NCBI GenBank assembly: GCA_014904845.1
Contig: MU119347.1
Span: 62,001 to 126,000 of the forward strand
Direction: 5' to 3'
Source of the DNA: Acephala macrosclerotiorum
Taxonomy: Eukaryota > Ascomycota > Leotiomycetes > Helotiales > Mollisiaceae
DNA length: 64,000 nucleotides
The translations under genes were made by a program, and so were the position numbers. Of this stretch, positions 22,939 through 34,049 are shown piece after piece. Numbering within the stretch: the stretch's first letter is position 1; each line of letters starts with the position of its first letter. The notes beneath the pieces are model-generated. The model was not told where the DNA came from, did no database searches, and saw only the letters and a program-made list of their open reading frames with translations.

Positions 22939-24722
22939 AATGACAGACGGACATATGGCCAATGAAGAAGATTCAAAATTTTCAGCGCAAGTCGCGGAAA
23001 TCAGTCGTAGTGGAACAATCCACGGTGGTCTAAAACACAGCGTCCCTACACTGCTGAGCAGATATGTTCCAAGAGAGGCAATCTTCAAATCAAATACGCA
23101 AGCAATGATATGAGCAAGAAGCTCTGGAATATCTTGGAGAAAAAGTGACAAGTAAGCTCATCTCGGACCTAAACGAAGCTTGCAAAAATGGCTGACACAA
23201 TCACAGAGTAACGAGGCAAGCGTGACATTTGGTTGCATGGATCCAGTCCAAGTGACCCAGATGGCGAAGTACCTTGACACTGTCTATGCCTCGGGATGGC
23301 AATGTTCTTCCACGGCTTCAAGCTCCAACGAACCGTCCCCGGATCTCGTAGACTACCCGATGGTGAGTAGGTCTGATGAAAATGAAATAACTAGCCAACA
23401 GAGCCGAGGACACCGTGCCAAACAAAGTTGATCATCTTTTCAAAGCCCAACTTTTTCATGATCGAAAGCAACACGAAGAAAGGCTCACAACCCCTATCGC
23501 TGAACGCGGCACAATATCAAACACAGATTTCCTCCGTCCAGTCATCGTAGATGCCGATACTGGCCATGGTGGTTTGACTGCTACCTTGAAGCTCACAAGA
23601 CTCTTTATTGAAAGTGGAGCTGCAGGAATTCACATCGAGGATCAGGCACCCGGCACCAAGAAATGTGGCCATATGGCAGGGAAGGTAATGGTCCAGATGA
23701 GCCCTAGAATCACGTGGAGCATTCTAGGCTAAGAGTAGCGTGCTTTTATGAGCATATAAGCTCCCTCTTCATAGAACTCAATCTACAACCTCTTTCGCCT
23801 GCACGACTCTACGAACTATCCCACCTCTCTGGTCCCAATTCAAGAACACATCAATCGCCTCGTGGCCTGTCGAGCTCAAGCAGATATCATGGGTACTGAG
23901 ATGGTACTTGTTGCTCGGACCGACTCGGAAGCTGCAACTTTGCTCACATCAATGATTGATGGTCGAGATCACCCCTTCATCCTTGGCTCTACCAACAAAG
24001 AGCTCCAACCGCTGGTAGACGTCCTCTCTGCTGCCGAAAGAACCTGGAAGATAGCTGATCTGGCGGGACTTGAAAGGGAATGGATCAAAGAGGCAAGACT
24101 TTCGACCTTCAATGATGCCGTGGTAGCGGCCATTGACGCTGGCAAACTTCCAGAGAAGCAATCGGTGATTGAAGCGTATTTCAAAGATGCCGAAGGGAAG
24201 ACCAACCTCCACTGCCGTGCTCTTGCAAGAGGCTTTTTGGGACATGACATCTATTTCGATTGGGATGCTCCTCGGACTCGAGAGGGAAATTATCGATATA
24301 AGGGCGGGCTGGAGTGCGCCGTGAGACGAGCAGTAGAGTACGCGCCGTATGCAGGTAGGCAATAAGTACTTGACTCGGAGTAATGATTGACGCAGATACA
24401 GATATGGTGTGGGTGGAGTCCAAGACACCAGATTTTGACCAAGCTCGGGTACTGCTGGCAATTTATCACTTTGGTAGGACTCCATACCACTGCTCTTATG
24501 ACGGACGGATTTGCTAAAGACTTCGCTGAACACGGGATGCGCTCTTATGTAGAGATGGTGCAGAAACCGGAGATGGATCAGAACTGGGAAGTTTTGAAAC
24601 ATCACAAGTGGAGTGGTGCGAACTATGTTGACAGTTTCTTGAAAATGGTCTCGGGGGGTATGAGCAGCATAACTGCGATGGGAGAAGGCGTTACAGAGAT
24701 GCAATTCGGAAGTGACAACTAA
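22939..24722 (+). pseudogene. Isocitrate/2-methylisocitrate lyase, decayed
   Basis: Family blocks appear in order but in changing frames. EEDSKFSAQVAEI is followed, after a shift, by a TAG in place of the first Trp of WWN, then NNPRWSKTQRPYTAEQI, then a TGA after ILEKK where Trp is expected. Intact stretches include [36 protein letters not shown], the active-site loop [11 protein letters not shown], and RAQADIMGTEMVLVARTDS. About 140 bp of noncoding sequence (intron with a lost acceptor, or insertion) interrupts GKV-VPIQEHINRL. Near 24435 roughly 45-50 codons are missing, including the catalytic NLSPSFNW strand: FDQAR abuts [11 protein letters not shown] across GACCAAGCTCGG. The C-terminus [17 protein letters not shown] is normal. 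ICL starts the glyoxylate shunt; MCL acts in propionate catabolism; this copy cannot work. Confidence 0.8.
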
Positions 24723-25798
24723 AATATTTATTGAAGTCTAGATTGCAGTGGTAGCCTCGTGGCGTTGTTTCCGGATTGAGAGCATCTTGAGAATGGCATA
24801 GTGCCATGAGAAAGATCCCAATTCGGCGAAGCTGCTATGTACCTGTTGAGCTAGCAAGAGAGTGCCTAAGAAAATCTGTTTTGTGATTGTGTGTATCCGT
24901 AGGAGAGTCAACAACAGATTGCCGAATGGTTTGGCTGGTATCCTCTTTTTTCCAAAATTTGCTCTTACTTACAAAGCTTTTATAAAGTAAGGATATATTA
25001 TTCTCTCATAGGTTTTATAAGGGCTTTACAAAGTGCCAAAATTTATATAAAAATATTATTAATATTAATTAATTATATAATTATAATAGTATAATATATT
25101 ATATTTAAAAGTGGTAAAACTTTTTATATAATTTGTTTACGTTAAAAAGTTAAAAATTAATAAATATCTTAAAAAATTATACAATGCTAACAAGGAATTA
25201 CAACTTTCCGAGGTTGATAAATTATAAACTACTACGTTTAATCTTTCGTGGTATAGGTACGACAAAGCTTTAAAAATGCAATGAATAAGCAAATCCAATT
25301 CTTGTCTTCACCCCTCGAACCCAATTATTTCTAGCCAATCCAACACGTCCCGATATGTACAGCTAATACTCCTCCAGGCGAAACCGACTACAATCTTTAC
25401 GGTTACAACCCCTCAAAGACTGCCGCATACGCCTATGTTGCCCTTTTTGCTTTGTCTGATTTTGCGCATTTCATATTTATGTTTCTGGTCCGAGCTGCAT
25501 TCTTCATCCCTCTCATTCTCGGGTGTGCTAGTACGTCTTCGCTGCAACACCAGAATCCAAATTGGAAATATGTTGACTTTTGACCCAGTGGAAGCCGGTG
25601 GCTACCATGCGGATTGTTCGGGTGCAGGAAGACGGTGGAGATTCGTTCGAGTCGCCGTTGAAGATGCTCGCCAGTACGGAAGAACGTTTCGCTGGTACTT
25701 TATTACGAAGTCTCCAATTTTTTGACTTGGGAGAAGATACACACGCTTTCTTATTTGTTGCTTTTTCATTTCTCAATATACATATCTCAATCTACCCT
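24723..25798. other. Intergenic with A+T-rich island
   Basis: 24940-25270 is extremely A+T-rich (runs of TTATATAATTATAATAG type) and contains a TTTTATAAGGGCTTTA motif like the repeats in the carrier insertion. It is probably a RIP-degraded repeat. The remainder has only short frames. Confidence 0.5.
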
Positions 25799-26915
25799 TC
25801 ACTCATCACTCCACCCCCGGTAAACGACCCTCGACCCATACACCTCACCCTTCTTCAAAACCACCTGCCCCCTCCACTCCGGCACATTAATCGCATTCAC
25901 ATACCTACTTGGCTCAACACAAAATCCACTTCTCGCACCCCTAGCCTTGACTCCCTCAACTTCTGGAACCTCAATGTATTTGCCCGTATAGAACTGAAAT
26001 GCAGGCTCCGTGCTCAAAACCTCAAGATGAATCTTTGAGTCTGGATGGAAAGCCTTGACAAGACTCTTGAGGGGAGAGGAACGAGTATCAAGAGGAATTG
26101 AAGACGCGGTTGAGGGATTGAGGATGAAGCAGTCGTCGATATCAGGGAGTGTGGCGCCGAGCGTGAAGGTTTTGTTGGCTATTACTTCAGGGTAGGATGC
26201 TGTGCTGGCGGAGGTGGGAATTCCGCCGCCGTCGACTGGGAGGAAGTCGGATGTTGAGAGGGAAACTTCCGTGCCTTCGATTGTTGGTGCTCCGCTCAAG
26301 TTGAAGTACCTATTTTACACATCAGCTCCTTTTCAAAAATCCAGACTTGAATTGAGGAGAAAGAGAGGCAGGAAAGACATACGAATGATTCGTAACATTA
26401 ACCACAGTCTCCTCCACCTCACCACCCACCAACTCAACCTGATAGTCAATCCCCAATACCCTAACCTCCTTCCCCTCCACCTTCTGTATCCCCGCTGTAT
26501 AAACAACACTAACATCTACGGTCCCAGGATACCCCTCATCCCCATCCTCACTCCTCAAACTGAACTTCACACTCTCTCCTCCCTCCAGCCCCTCCACACC
26601 CTCGATCTTCTTCATACCCACCGGTGTCGGCCCTTCCCACACCCTCTTTCCCCACCCAACATTCCCGCCATGTAGAGAGTTCACGCCGTTGTTTGCAGCA
26701 AGAGTGTAAGATTGATTGCTCAAAGAATTAATTTTCGCATTCGAGATTCGATTCGCAACTCGCCCGATTGTTTCGCCGAAGAAGGGGGCGTTGTGGGAGA
26801 CGTATTGGGCTTGTTTGGGGAAGGATTGGACAATGTTGAGGTTGTTCTTGCCGACGAGGAAGGTTTGGATGATTGCGCCGAGGGGGAGGAATTGGAAGGG
26901 CGCGGGGGATGGCAT
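25799..26915 (-). CDS. Aldose 1-epimerase (galactose mutarotase family)
   Basis: Two exons, 26383-26915 and 25799-26309, separated by a 73-nt GTATGT intron that joins VTNHS to YFNLSGAPTIEG in frame. The start MPSPAPFQFLPLGAII is the ATG at 26915; the open frame extends upstream but the added sequence is not family-like. Family signatures are the N-terminal GETIGRVANRI, NGVNSLHGG with the substrate-binding His, NHSYFNLSG with the catalytic-site His, and the C-terminal PSRYVNAINVPEWRG where this family normally has a Glu-bearing strand (FCVEPSRYVNA). The enzyme interconverts alpha and beta anomers of hexoses for galactose and glucose use. Length of about 347 residues is typical. No secretion signal is evident, so a cytosolic enzyme is likely. 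It looks intact between decayed neighbours. Confidence 0.88.
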
Positions 26916-27430
26916 TTTGGGAATTTGTGCCGTTGTTCCTTGTAGCAGATTTGTTGTTAATAGGTGTAAGTGAAGAGGAAGGAACGATGGGATGTTGCTG
27001 ATGTATAAAGAAGGAAGGAAAGCAGACGTGACGTCGAAAAGAAAGGAAGTCACAGAATCAAGAGCAAGAAATCGCACGTTGGCTATGTCATTCAGCCTGA
27101 TGTAAATAGTGGGGGTGAAACCCCGCGGCTGTTTTGGGTGGTGGGGCGCGAGGCTGGGCAAGGCTGAAGACATCTTCGAAGGGTAATGATGAAGCTTGAT
27201 TGGAGCGGTTGTAGATCTTGCGGGGATATTCTTAGAGGAGGAACTGTAATTCCGGAGAGAAAAAAAGTTGCCTTGACATATACACGAAATAGACAATGAG
27301 AAAAGCTCTCGATTGGGGTGACAAGGTCCCGTGGTCAAGTTCGCCTGAATCCAAACCCCTCGGCCAAGCGAGGGATATCCTTTGCGGTAGCTGGCATTTG
27401 CTTCTGCTCTTTCTCGTCTATCCTTCCAGA
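26916..27430. other. Promoter region of the epimerase gene
   Basis: Upstream of the epimerase start and downstream of the oxidase stop, both minus strand. The open minus frame here is an extension of the epimerase frame without family similarity. Confidence 0.4.
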
Positions 27431-28943
27431 TCACAGATGAGGAGAACTTTCAAACTGCCAGTCTTTCTCACTCGCCATCTTCAGCTTGGCGAGGACTCTG
27501 GGCCCGTCTGGGCCCTCCTCCAATCCATTATTCTTCTCCCCAACCTTAGGCTCTCTCCAGCGCCACATCTCCCCATAGACATTCTTTTCTTTCCCTTCCA
27601 CGATCTTGACTATCTCGCGACCCAAGATGGGAAGAAATTTAAAGCCATGGCCGGATCCACCTGAGCATACGATCAGCCCTGGTCTTGAAGGGACATGGTC
27701 GATCAGGAAAGAATTATCGATAGAGTCTGTGTACCAGCAGAGCCTTGTCGAATTGATACCAAGTGGTGTAAGCTCGGGCAGGAACTCCGAAATAAACCCT
27801 TTGACCGCATTGAGAGAAATCAAGGGAACGTTTGTTTCCTTCTTTGATGTATACGCCGTTTTGGGAACAGAAAGCGTCTTCCCATTGACTTGTTCGAAGT
27901 TCGTCCATTTTGTGGCGCGGTACCCAAATTTGATGATTCCGTCTTCCGTGCGTGGAAATCCATACATCCCTTTTCCCTCCTTCATGCCCCAAGTAAACAC
28001 AGGCATATTCTCTGGCGAGTATCGATCCCAGAGCTCCTTGTTCTCTCGAGGGATCTGCACAGCAACGACAGATCCAGCAGTTGTTTCGATGCTTCCCGAG
28101 GTCTCTGGGAGTATGGCTGGTGTCCAGCCTCCACAAGCAACGATCACCAACTCTGCAGAGTGCGATTTCCCATCCCCGGTCTCGATACCGTTCACAGAGC
28201 CATCTGGCTTGCTAATAAGGCCCGTCAGCTTTCCCTGTTGTGGTCCCAGCACAAATTTGATCCCAGCTTGCTGGCAGAGGTGTATTGCCCAGAAACATGA
28301 TCTGCCAGCCGCGACGAACCCTGCCGTACTATCCAGAACAGCGACATGTGGCTTTCCTTGCTCCTTTCTGTGGAATGGGTCCAGCTTATGAGCCCAGCCC
28401 AGCTCCTGGGCTCGTCGAAGGTCCGATTCGTTCCCAACTTCATACTGCTTCTCCCTCAAACCTCTCTCCTTCTCCATGCTCTTCAGCGTCTCTTGTTCAA
28501 ACTTATCAGGCTTATCTCCAACACTCATCCTCAACATCCCACTATTGAACCATAACTTGTCACCAGCCTTCATTCCTGGAGGCAAGCCAGCTTCTTCGCC
28601 GCTCGTTTTCAGATCTGCCAGTTGTTGATTCCATTCGTCCCATATCTTGGATGCTTCGAGAGCGAGTGTTTGATATTCAATCTCGTTTCCGTAGCTAAAT
28701 CGGATGATCTTGTTGATGTCTGCGGAGGCTCCATCTGCACCGTCGCGGTAGGAGTTCGTGGTGTAGGGTTGCTGGTCGTAAACTGTAACTGAGGTGTAGC
28801 CTGATTTTGGAAGCCAGAGGGCACTGCATGAATGTGTCAGTCGGCGTCAATGTCATTGAGAAGCTGATGTACACTTACGTTGAGAGTCCGAAGACACCAG
28901 CTCCAACGATGACAATCCGAGAGTCTTTGTTGACTGAAGCCAT
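27431..28943 (-). CDS. FAD-dependent amine oxidase (saccharopine/fructosyl amino acid oxidase-like)
   Basis: Exon 1 (28879-28943) encodes MASVNKDSRIVIVGAGVFGL, ending in the FAD-binding GxGxxG strand. A 55-nt GTAAGT intron joins it to ALWLPKSGYTSVTVYD in exon 2 (27431-28823), giving about 485 residues. Further hallmarks are GADGASADINKIIRFSYG, the strand LVIVACGGWTPAILPE, and near the end RLCWYTDSIDNSFLIDHVP followed by CSGGSGHGFKFLPILG. The Cys in RLCWY is the position of covalent FAD attachment in the monomeric sarcosine oxidase family. Relatives oxidise sarcosine, pipecolate, saccharopine or fructosyl amino acids with release of hydrogen peroxide; the substrate here is not resolved. The C-terminal SSPHL does not give a clear SKL-type peroxisomal signal. 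Complete and in frame. Confidence 0.85.
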
Positions 28944-29464
28944 CTTGAACGCAGCGGAAGGTCCGAAGTAGTGATGCAAATTGTCTATATGGCTATTGTA
29001 CCTTTGACGTACTGCTGCAGGTTTATTGTTACTGGAGAAACGCTGGTGTTAGAGAAGGTCGGTCCTAGAGAGCGATGCGCCATGGGCTTCGAAAGCTGCC
29101 CACTCTTGAGCATTTTGTGCTCCATGCTACGGTGGGGGTGTACAAATGGATGCATAAAGCTCTGAGGCCTTACATGCTATCGTTCGGGGCCCTGGCAGGT
29201 CGTGTATCTCAAAATTGAGTCTTGGAAACACTGTGGGCAAGAAACGAGAATCGGGACGGGCGGGACATCGCGCTCGCACGTGACCGCGCTAGGAATGCCC
29301 TGTCCTCTTCCATCCTTCTTTACGTTTAGCCGTCTCTCTTCCGTTCTTAGCTACACCCTGTCATCTAATGCTCATTACAATCCACTCCTGATAGTCAGTG
29401 TGTCAAGTAGGAAGCTCTACAGAATGCGCTTTCGTCGCCAGCTCATGCTGCATTTCTGGCACTC
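28944..29464. other. Intergenic, promoter of the oxidase
   Basis: Upstream of the FAD oxidase and downstream of the protease-like pseudogene. No gene seen. Confidence 0.4.
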
Positions 29465-31028
29465 CTAGCTCTGATTCACGGTAACTGGTGATAGCTCAAG
29501 GAGGCCATTGTCACTGACTTCGAACATCCGACTACCTTGTGGGTGTTCCAGCGCGCTTTGGCTGTTGTCTGTTTCTGCTTTGGTCTTTGCGACGCCCCTT
29601 GCGATTTGCCTCTTCCTCCTTACTCGTAACTCGAGAAATACACTCGTGCTGATGCAAATGGCAAGCAAGGTTGCTCCTATGATAATACCATACAGTGCAT
29701 TGATGCTGGGTTTATGCCCCGAAATGCTCGAATGAAGTGCATAAATGGTGACGATATTTTGAGGGTTGTTTTCCTCGAATCCACATTGCGAGACTGAGAT
29801 TGTCGATCTTTCATAGTCTGCAATGACATAACTTTCCTGAAAGAAAGTCCTCCCTAGTGTGTATTGTGTTTCGTTTGCTGCATGTCTCAGCGGGAAGTAC
29901 TTCGTCGCATTCGGATATATTGGAGTGCATGCCACGAGGTCGAAGGCTTTATATGGCAATGCAATATCGACACCGTCCACACTATCGACTGAACCTCCAA
30001 CTTTGGAAACTATGTCAGGATTCAGCATGGTCAGATTTGTGCGAATGTTTCCTGGCATCAAGTAGCGATTCGTCTGGTTGTCGTATACCAATAGGAAGAC
30101 CTGCTCAAAAATTTCACATGCACTCTCCGGCAGCCAAATATTAGCCACTGTGGAGTTCAGTGAGGCAATTATACCTGTTTTGAGAGGTTCTGCTACTCCC
30201 TGGAATGATGCTGTTACTTGTATCGGTTGTAAAGCAACTGCCAATGGCCTTGACTCGTCGGTGCTAATCGAAAATGTCCTGTTATTTGGGTGAATAGCGA
30301 AGCATCGTATCCGCCCAACATCAGACTATCAGTGACCTCCTTGAGACAATATGGTGCACCAGCTATGTACCCCCAGCCCAGACTTGGCAAGAGGCTCCGA
30401 TTCCGCAGAGACCACAAGAAGCTCGGTTGAGGGTTCTTGAGGCCCGTGAAGTTTGTTGGCTTTGGGCTGAGGCCAAAGGTTCCAGGGCGGGGGGTCCTTG
30501 CTTGTCACCCCTACTCAAAATCAGCAAACTTTACACCCCCACAAGCTCCATAATATCTCGCCTACAATAATTTGATTCTCCAGTGTTACCCCGCCACTTT
30601 CAGGAATCTGCAACCGATAGTGTCTAATCCGTAAATCCCGCTTCCTGTGTAATTGAGGTCACTTTCCAAATCTAAAGTACGAGTTCCCTCCGATATCCAT
30701 GTCGAAGACCGACAACGGTTAGTATAAGTCTCCGCCTACCGAAAATGAGCCTTACCACATTGGGTTGGAATCCCGGACTTGCTTCATTTCGGAATGGTTG
30801 GACTCCTTGTGAGAGACCGCAATTAGCTGGCGAGCTCCTTGCAAGGCACCCATCGTTTGCTAGCAACCGTGTCTCTTGGCTAACAGTCGAAATAAGCACA
30901 TCAAAGACCTGTTCTGGAGTTCCGACTCGGGTCACGAACGTGGGCCATAGGCCATCATTGCCTTGCCATGCTTGACTTGGAGCAAATGAAATCGGTACGG
31001 CAGCTGCGACGCGCCGCAAGAGTGCCAT
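29465..31028 (-). pseudogene. Aspartic-protease-like membrane protein, decayed
   Basis: The N-terminal region RRVAAAVPISFAPSQAWQG, then TFVTRVGTPEQVFDVLIS, matches fungal pepsin-fold proteins whose first catalytic DTG is replaced (here VLISTVSQ). A GTAAGG intron follows FQPNV with branch TACTAAC, but the acceptor appears as CGG instead of CAG. Beyond it, STWISEGTRTLDLESDLN and LNYTGSGIYGLDTIG are readable. Shifts lead to GTFGLSPKPTNFTGLKNPQ, LLPSLGWGYIAGAPY and LMLGGYDASLFT. A one-base loss in a C run (near 30288) breaks FTPNNRTFSISTDES. The C-terminal 250 residues are one frame (29465-30244): VVALQ-like core, TQYTLGRTFFQESYVIADY, then a transmembrane helix YGIIIGATLLAICISTSVF and a basic tail. 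Multiple breaks imply a pseudogene. Confidence 0.7.
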
Positions 31029-31295
31029 TGAGCTCCCTCAGATGAGTGATAGGGTCGTGTCGACGTATCGTGCAATTTCTATACCGCGCTAGAGGAACTA
31101 TTGATGTCTTGCAGAATTTAGAGACCAGAGCACTTCAATGTGTGTCGGTTGGCATGACTTTGCGGTCTACGACTCGACTCCGCCCCATCCAGAAGACTTT
31201 ATGCAATGGAGAACATTGATCTCAAGCATACCCAGACTTCATCGCGGTCAGCATCAGCAACCAAGTTTAGCCGGTAAATCCTCATTTAAAAGAAC

Positions 31296-31303
31296 CGCAT
31301 AGA
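31296..31303. repeat. Target-site duplication of hAT element, left copy
   Basis: CGCATAGA immediately outside the left terminal inverted repeat; the identical octamer follows the right end at 40496-40503. Eight-bp duplications are diagnostic of hAT elements. Confidence 0.9.
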
Positions 31304-33443
31304 CAGTGTTTACAACAATATGCCCAATACGATATTGCCCAATATGAGGGTTCCGCAATATAACTGTAGTTTGATGCTTTTAATATTGTATCAATACAGT
31401 ATAAACAGTCTTATATTGTACTGTAAACAATATATTGACTCAATATGTCGTATTACACATTATTTTAAGATTTTAATCGATAAAAATCGCTTCTTTTTAG
31501 CTCGTATTTTTTATTTTTCTCGTATTAATACTTTTATCGTCGTTATCGTTATTTATAAATATTTGAATTTTTAATTACGATTTCAAGTATTTTAAAGTTT
31601 TAATTGTATAAATCCTAAGGCGGTTTCGACGATCGAAAATCGTAATTTTTATACTTAAAAAAAGACGTTTAAAATCAATCGATATAATAAAAATCGATAA
31701 AATATTTAAAATTATTTTACTCAAATACGAGAAATTTTTTTGTTGCGTAAGTTCGAATTACTATTTGTATTTTTGTTTGACGCTAAAAACTTAAAAAAAA
31801 GCGTAGTACTATAAATATTTATTTCCAATTGTAGTATTATTCTCTTTATTTTATATCTATTGTAAGAACTCGTTCGATAGTTTAATAAGTAAAATAATTG
31901 CAATAATTAATAATATTATTGAGATTTTTTCGTCGAGTTTATATTTCGTTTTTTAAAACGTTTTTATCGTTTTTTTCGCATTTAGTATTTATTCGACTTT
32001 TTAGTATTTTTTAATCTATTTTCATTTTCGAGAAAAATAAAATACAATTGTCGTAATATATATTAAAGTTTTATTTGAAAGTTTATAATATTTGTTTATT
32101 TTTTTCCAATCAAAATTGAATATTAATACGAAAATAAAATTATTTTTATATTCGTTTTTGTATTTTTCGAAACTTTGAAAAATATAATCGATATAAAGTA
32201 AAACGAAATCGAGTATAAACTCTAATAATTCGTAGACTTTCGTAAACATTGTAAATTTCTCAAAATTTTTTTTAATAATTCGAATTATAGTTTATTTTAT
32301 ATCAATTAATTGATTTTTAAGTAAATCGATTATATCGTAAAAAAAAATGAATTCGTTTATAACGTTTTTGAGAGTTTAATACGTTTGTAGTATTATATAT
32401 TAAAAGTTTCAACGCGTTATATTATCGCGAAAAATGTAATAATTATTAAACAATTCGAAAAAATAGTATAATTATTAAATACTAGCGTATAAAAAAATGA
32501 TAAAATTATAAAACTTTCTAAAAAAAATTTTATTTCGCTATTTTTCGATTTCTTTTATTGAAACATTATAAATATTCGTTTTTTCGTTTTCGTTGAAAAC
32601 TTTTTTATTCGTAATAAAAAAAAAAAATTTAATAATGAAATTAATAATATGCTTTTAACAATGAATTCGATAATAAATAGATTCGTATTATAATCGAAAA
32701 TTCCGTTTTAAAACAAAAAAAAAAAACTATTATTATAATATTATTATCAAAAGTATTATTTATAACAAAGTAATTTAAATTATAAATAATTCGATATTTT
32801 TTTAAAATCTCAATAACGTACTTTGATATATTTTTATTTATATATTTTTTACAATTTTTTTCATTTTTAGAACAAAACTTTATAATATATTTCTCTCGTT
32901 GATAAATTGTATTATAATATCGAGTATAGTTTTCGAGTTTAAAAACGTTCAAAAATCGCAATTAATATAAATCTTCGATCGAGTTTTGCAAAAAACTAAA
33001 ATTACTATAATTATTTTGAAATCGTAGTATTAATACATTATTTATCTTTTGACGCCAAAAACTCTTTTTATTAAAAACTTTTCTATTTACGAATTGAAAT
33101 ATATAATAAATATACGAAACTCGAAATTGCAAACAATATTAAAAATTAAATTATATGAAATTAAATATCGAATTTATAAAGTTTTTAGTTTATTTTGAAA
33201 TATTTCGTCGATATTAAAACGTTGTCGTTTTTAGAAATTAATTTCTATTTGTACAAAAGTATTTTCAATAAACTTTTGAATATTTTTAATAATAATATCT
33301 CGTATTGATTCTTTTAGTATTTTATAAAAATTCTCTAAATATTTAAAAAAAGTACTAATATTATTAAAACAAGTATAAACTTTTAAATAGTACTAATATC
33401 GTTATTTTTTTTATTTCGTAGTATTATTATAGTATTTTGTTTG

Positions 33444-33672
33444 TGTTGGAACGTCCGGGAACAAATCACGAAACACTAAGATCTTAGTCTGGTGTCAATG
33501 ATTCAATTCTGTCTGCCTCTTCTCAGAAGGGGCATCCCTCTACTTATATAATTAAACAGAGTAGACGTAAGATTAAAGAGTGGACGCTAGAGCAACTGTT
33601 GCTAAGGGCAATAGAGATCATAGCTAAGATCATCTAGCCGATCGTCTAAGCGATCACATGATTGAATCGACA
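33444..33672 (-). repeat. Copia 3' LTR
   Basis: 229 bp, TG...CA ends. Differs from the other LTR at 17 positions, all transitions, with no indel. Confidence 0.93.
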
Positions 33673-34049
33673 CTGGCAACTCTCTTTTTGAGAGAAGACG
33701 CTCCTTCCAACTCGTAAACCAGATACAAGAGAGAGTACCACCGCGACTGCCAATGCGCTGTCCCACTACCAAATACTAGAAAGAAATCTGATCGTGAACC
33801 AGTCGCCGTCACGTGTTGTAATGCCTGATCGATCAAGCCAGACTTGAAGGAATTCCCCCAAACCCGGTGTTTATAACCTCCGAGCCAATCGGAAGCTTTA
33901 CTCTCGAAAACACCGAAAATATCGAAAAACACTAAAAACACTAAAACAATAACTACACGTTTCTCTTTCCAGTACTGTTCTCCTCAACGACCGCTTTCCC
34001 CGCTATTCTCGCCCTCGTCGACTGATTCCTAGGCTTCGGAACGTTGTAC

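Noticed and set aside
31721..32961. Short Asn/Lys/Ile-rich frames in the A+T block as hAT transposase
   Set aside because: Low-complexity frames generated by A+T-rich DNA; no hAT dimerisation or DDE features visible.
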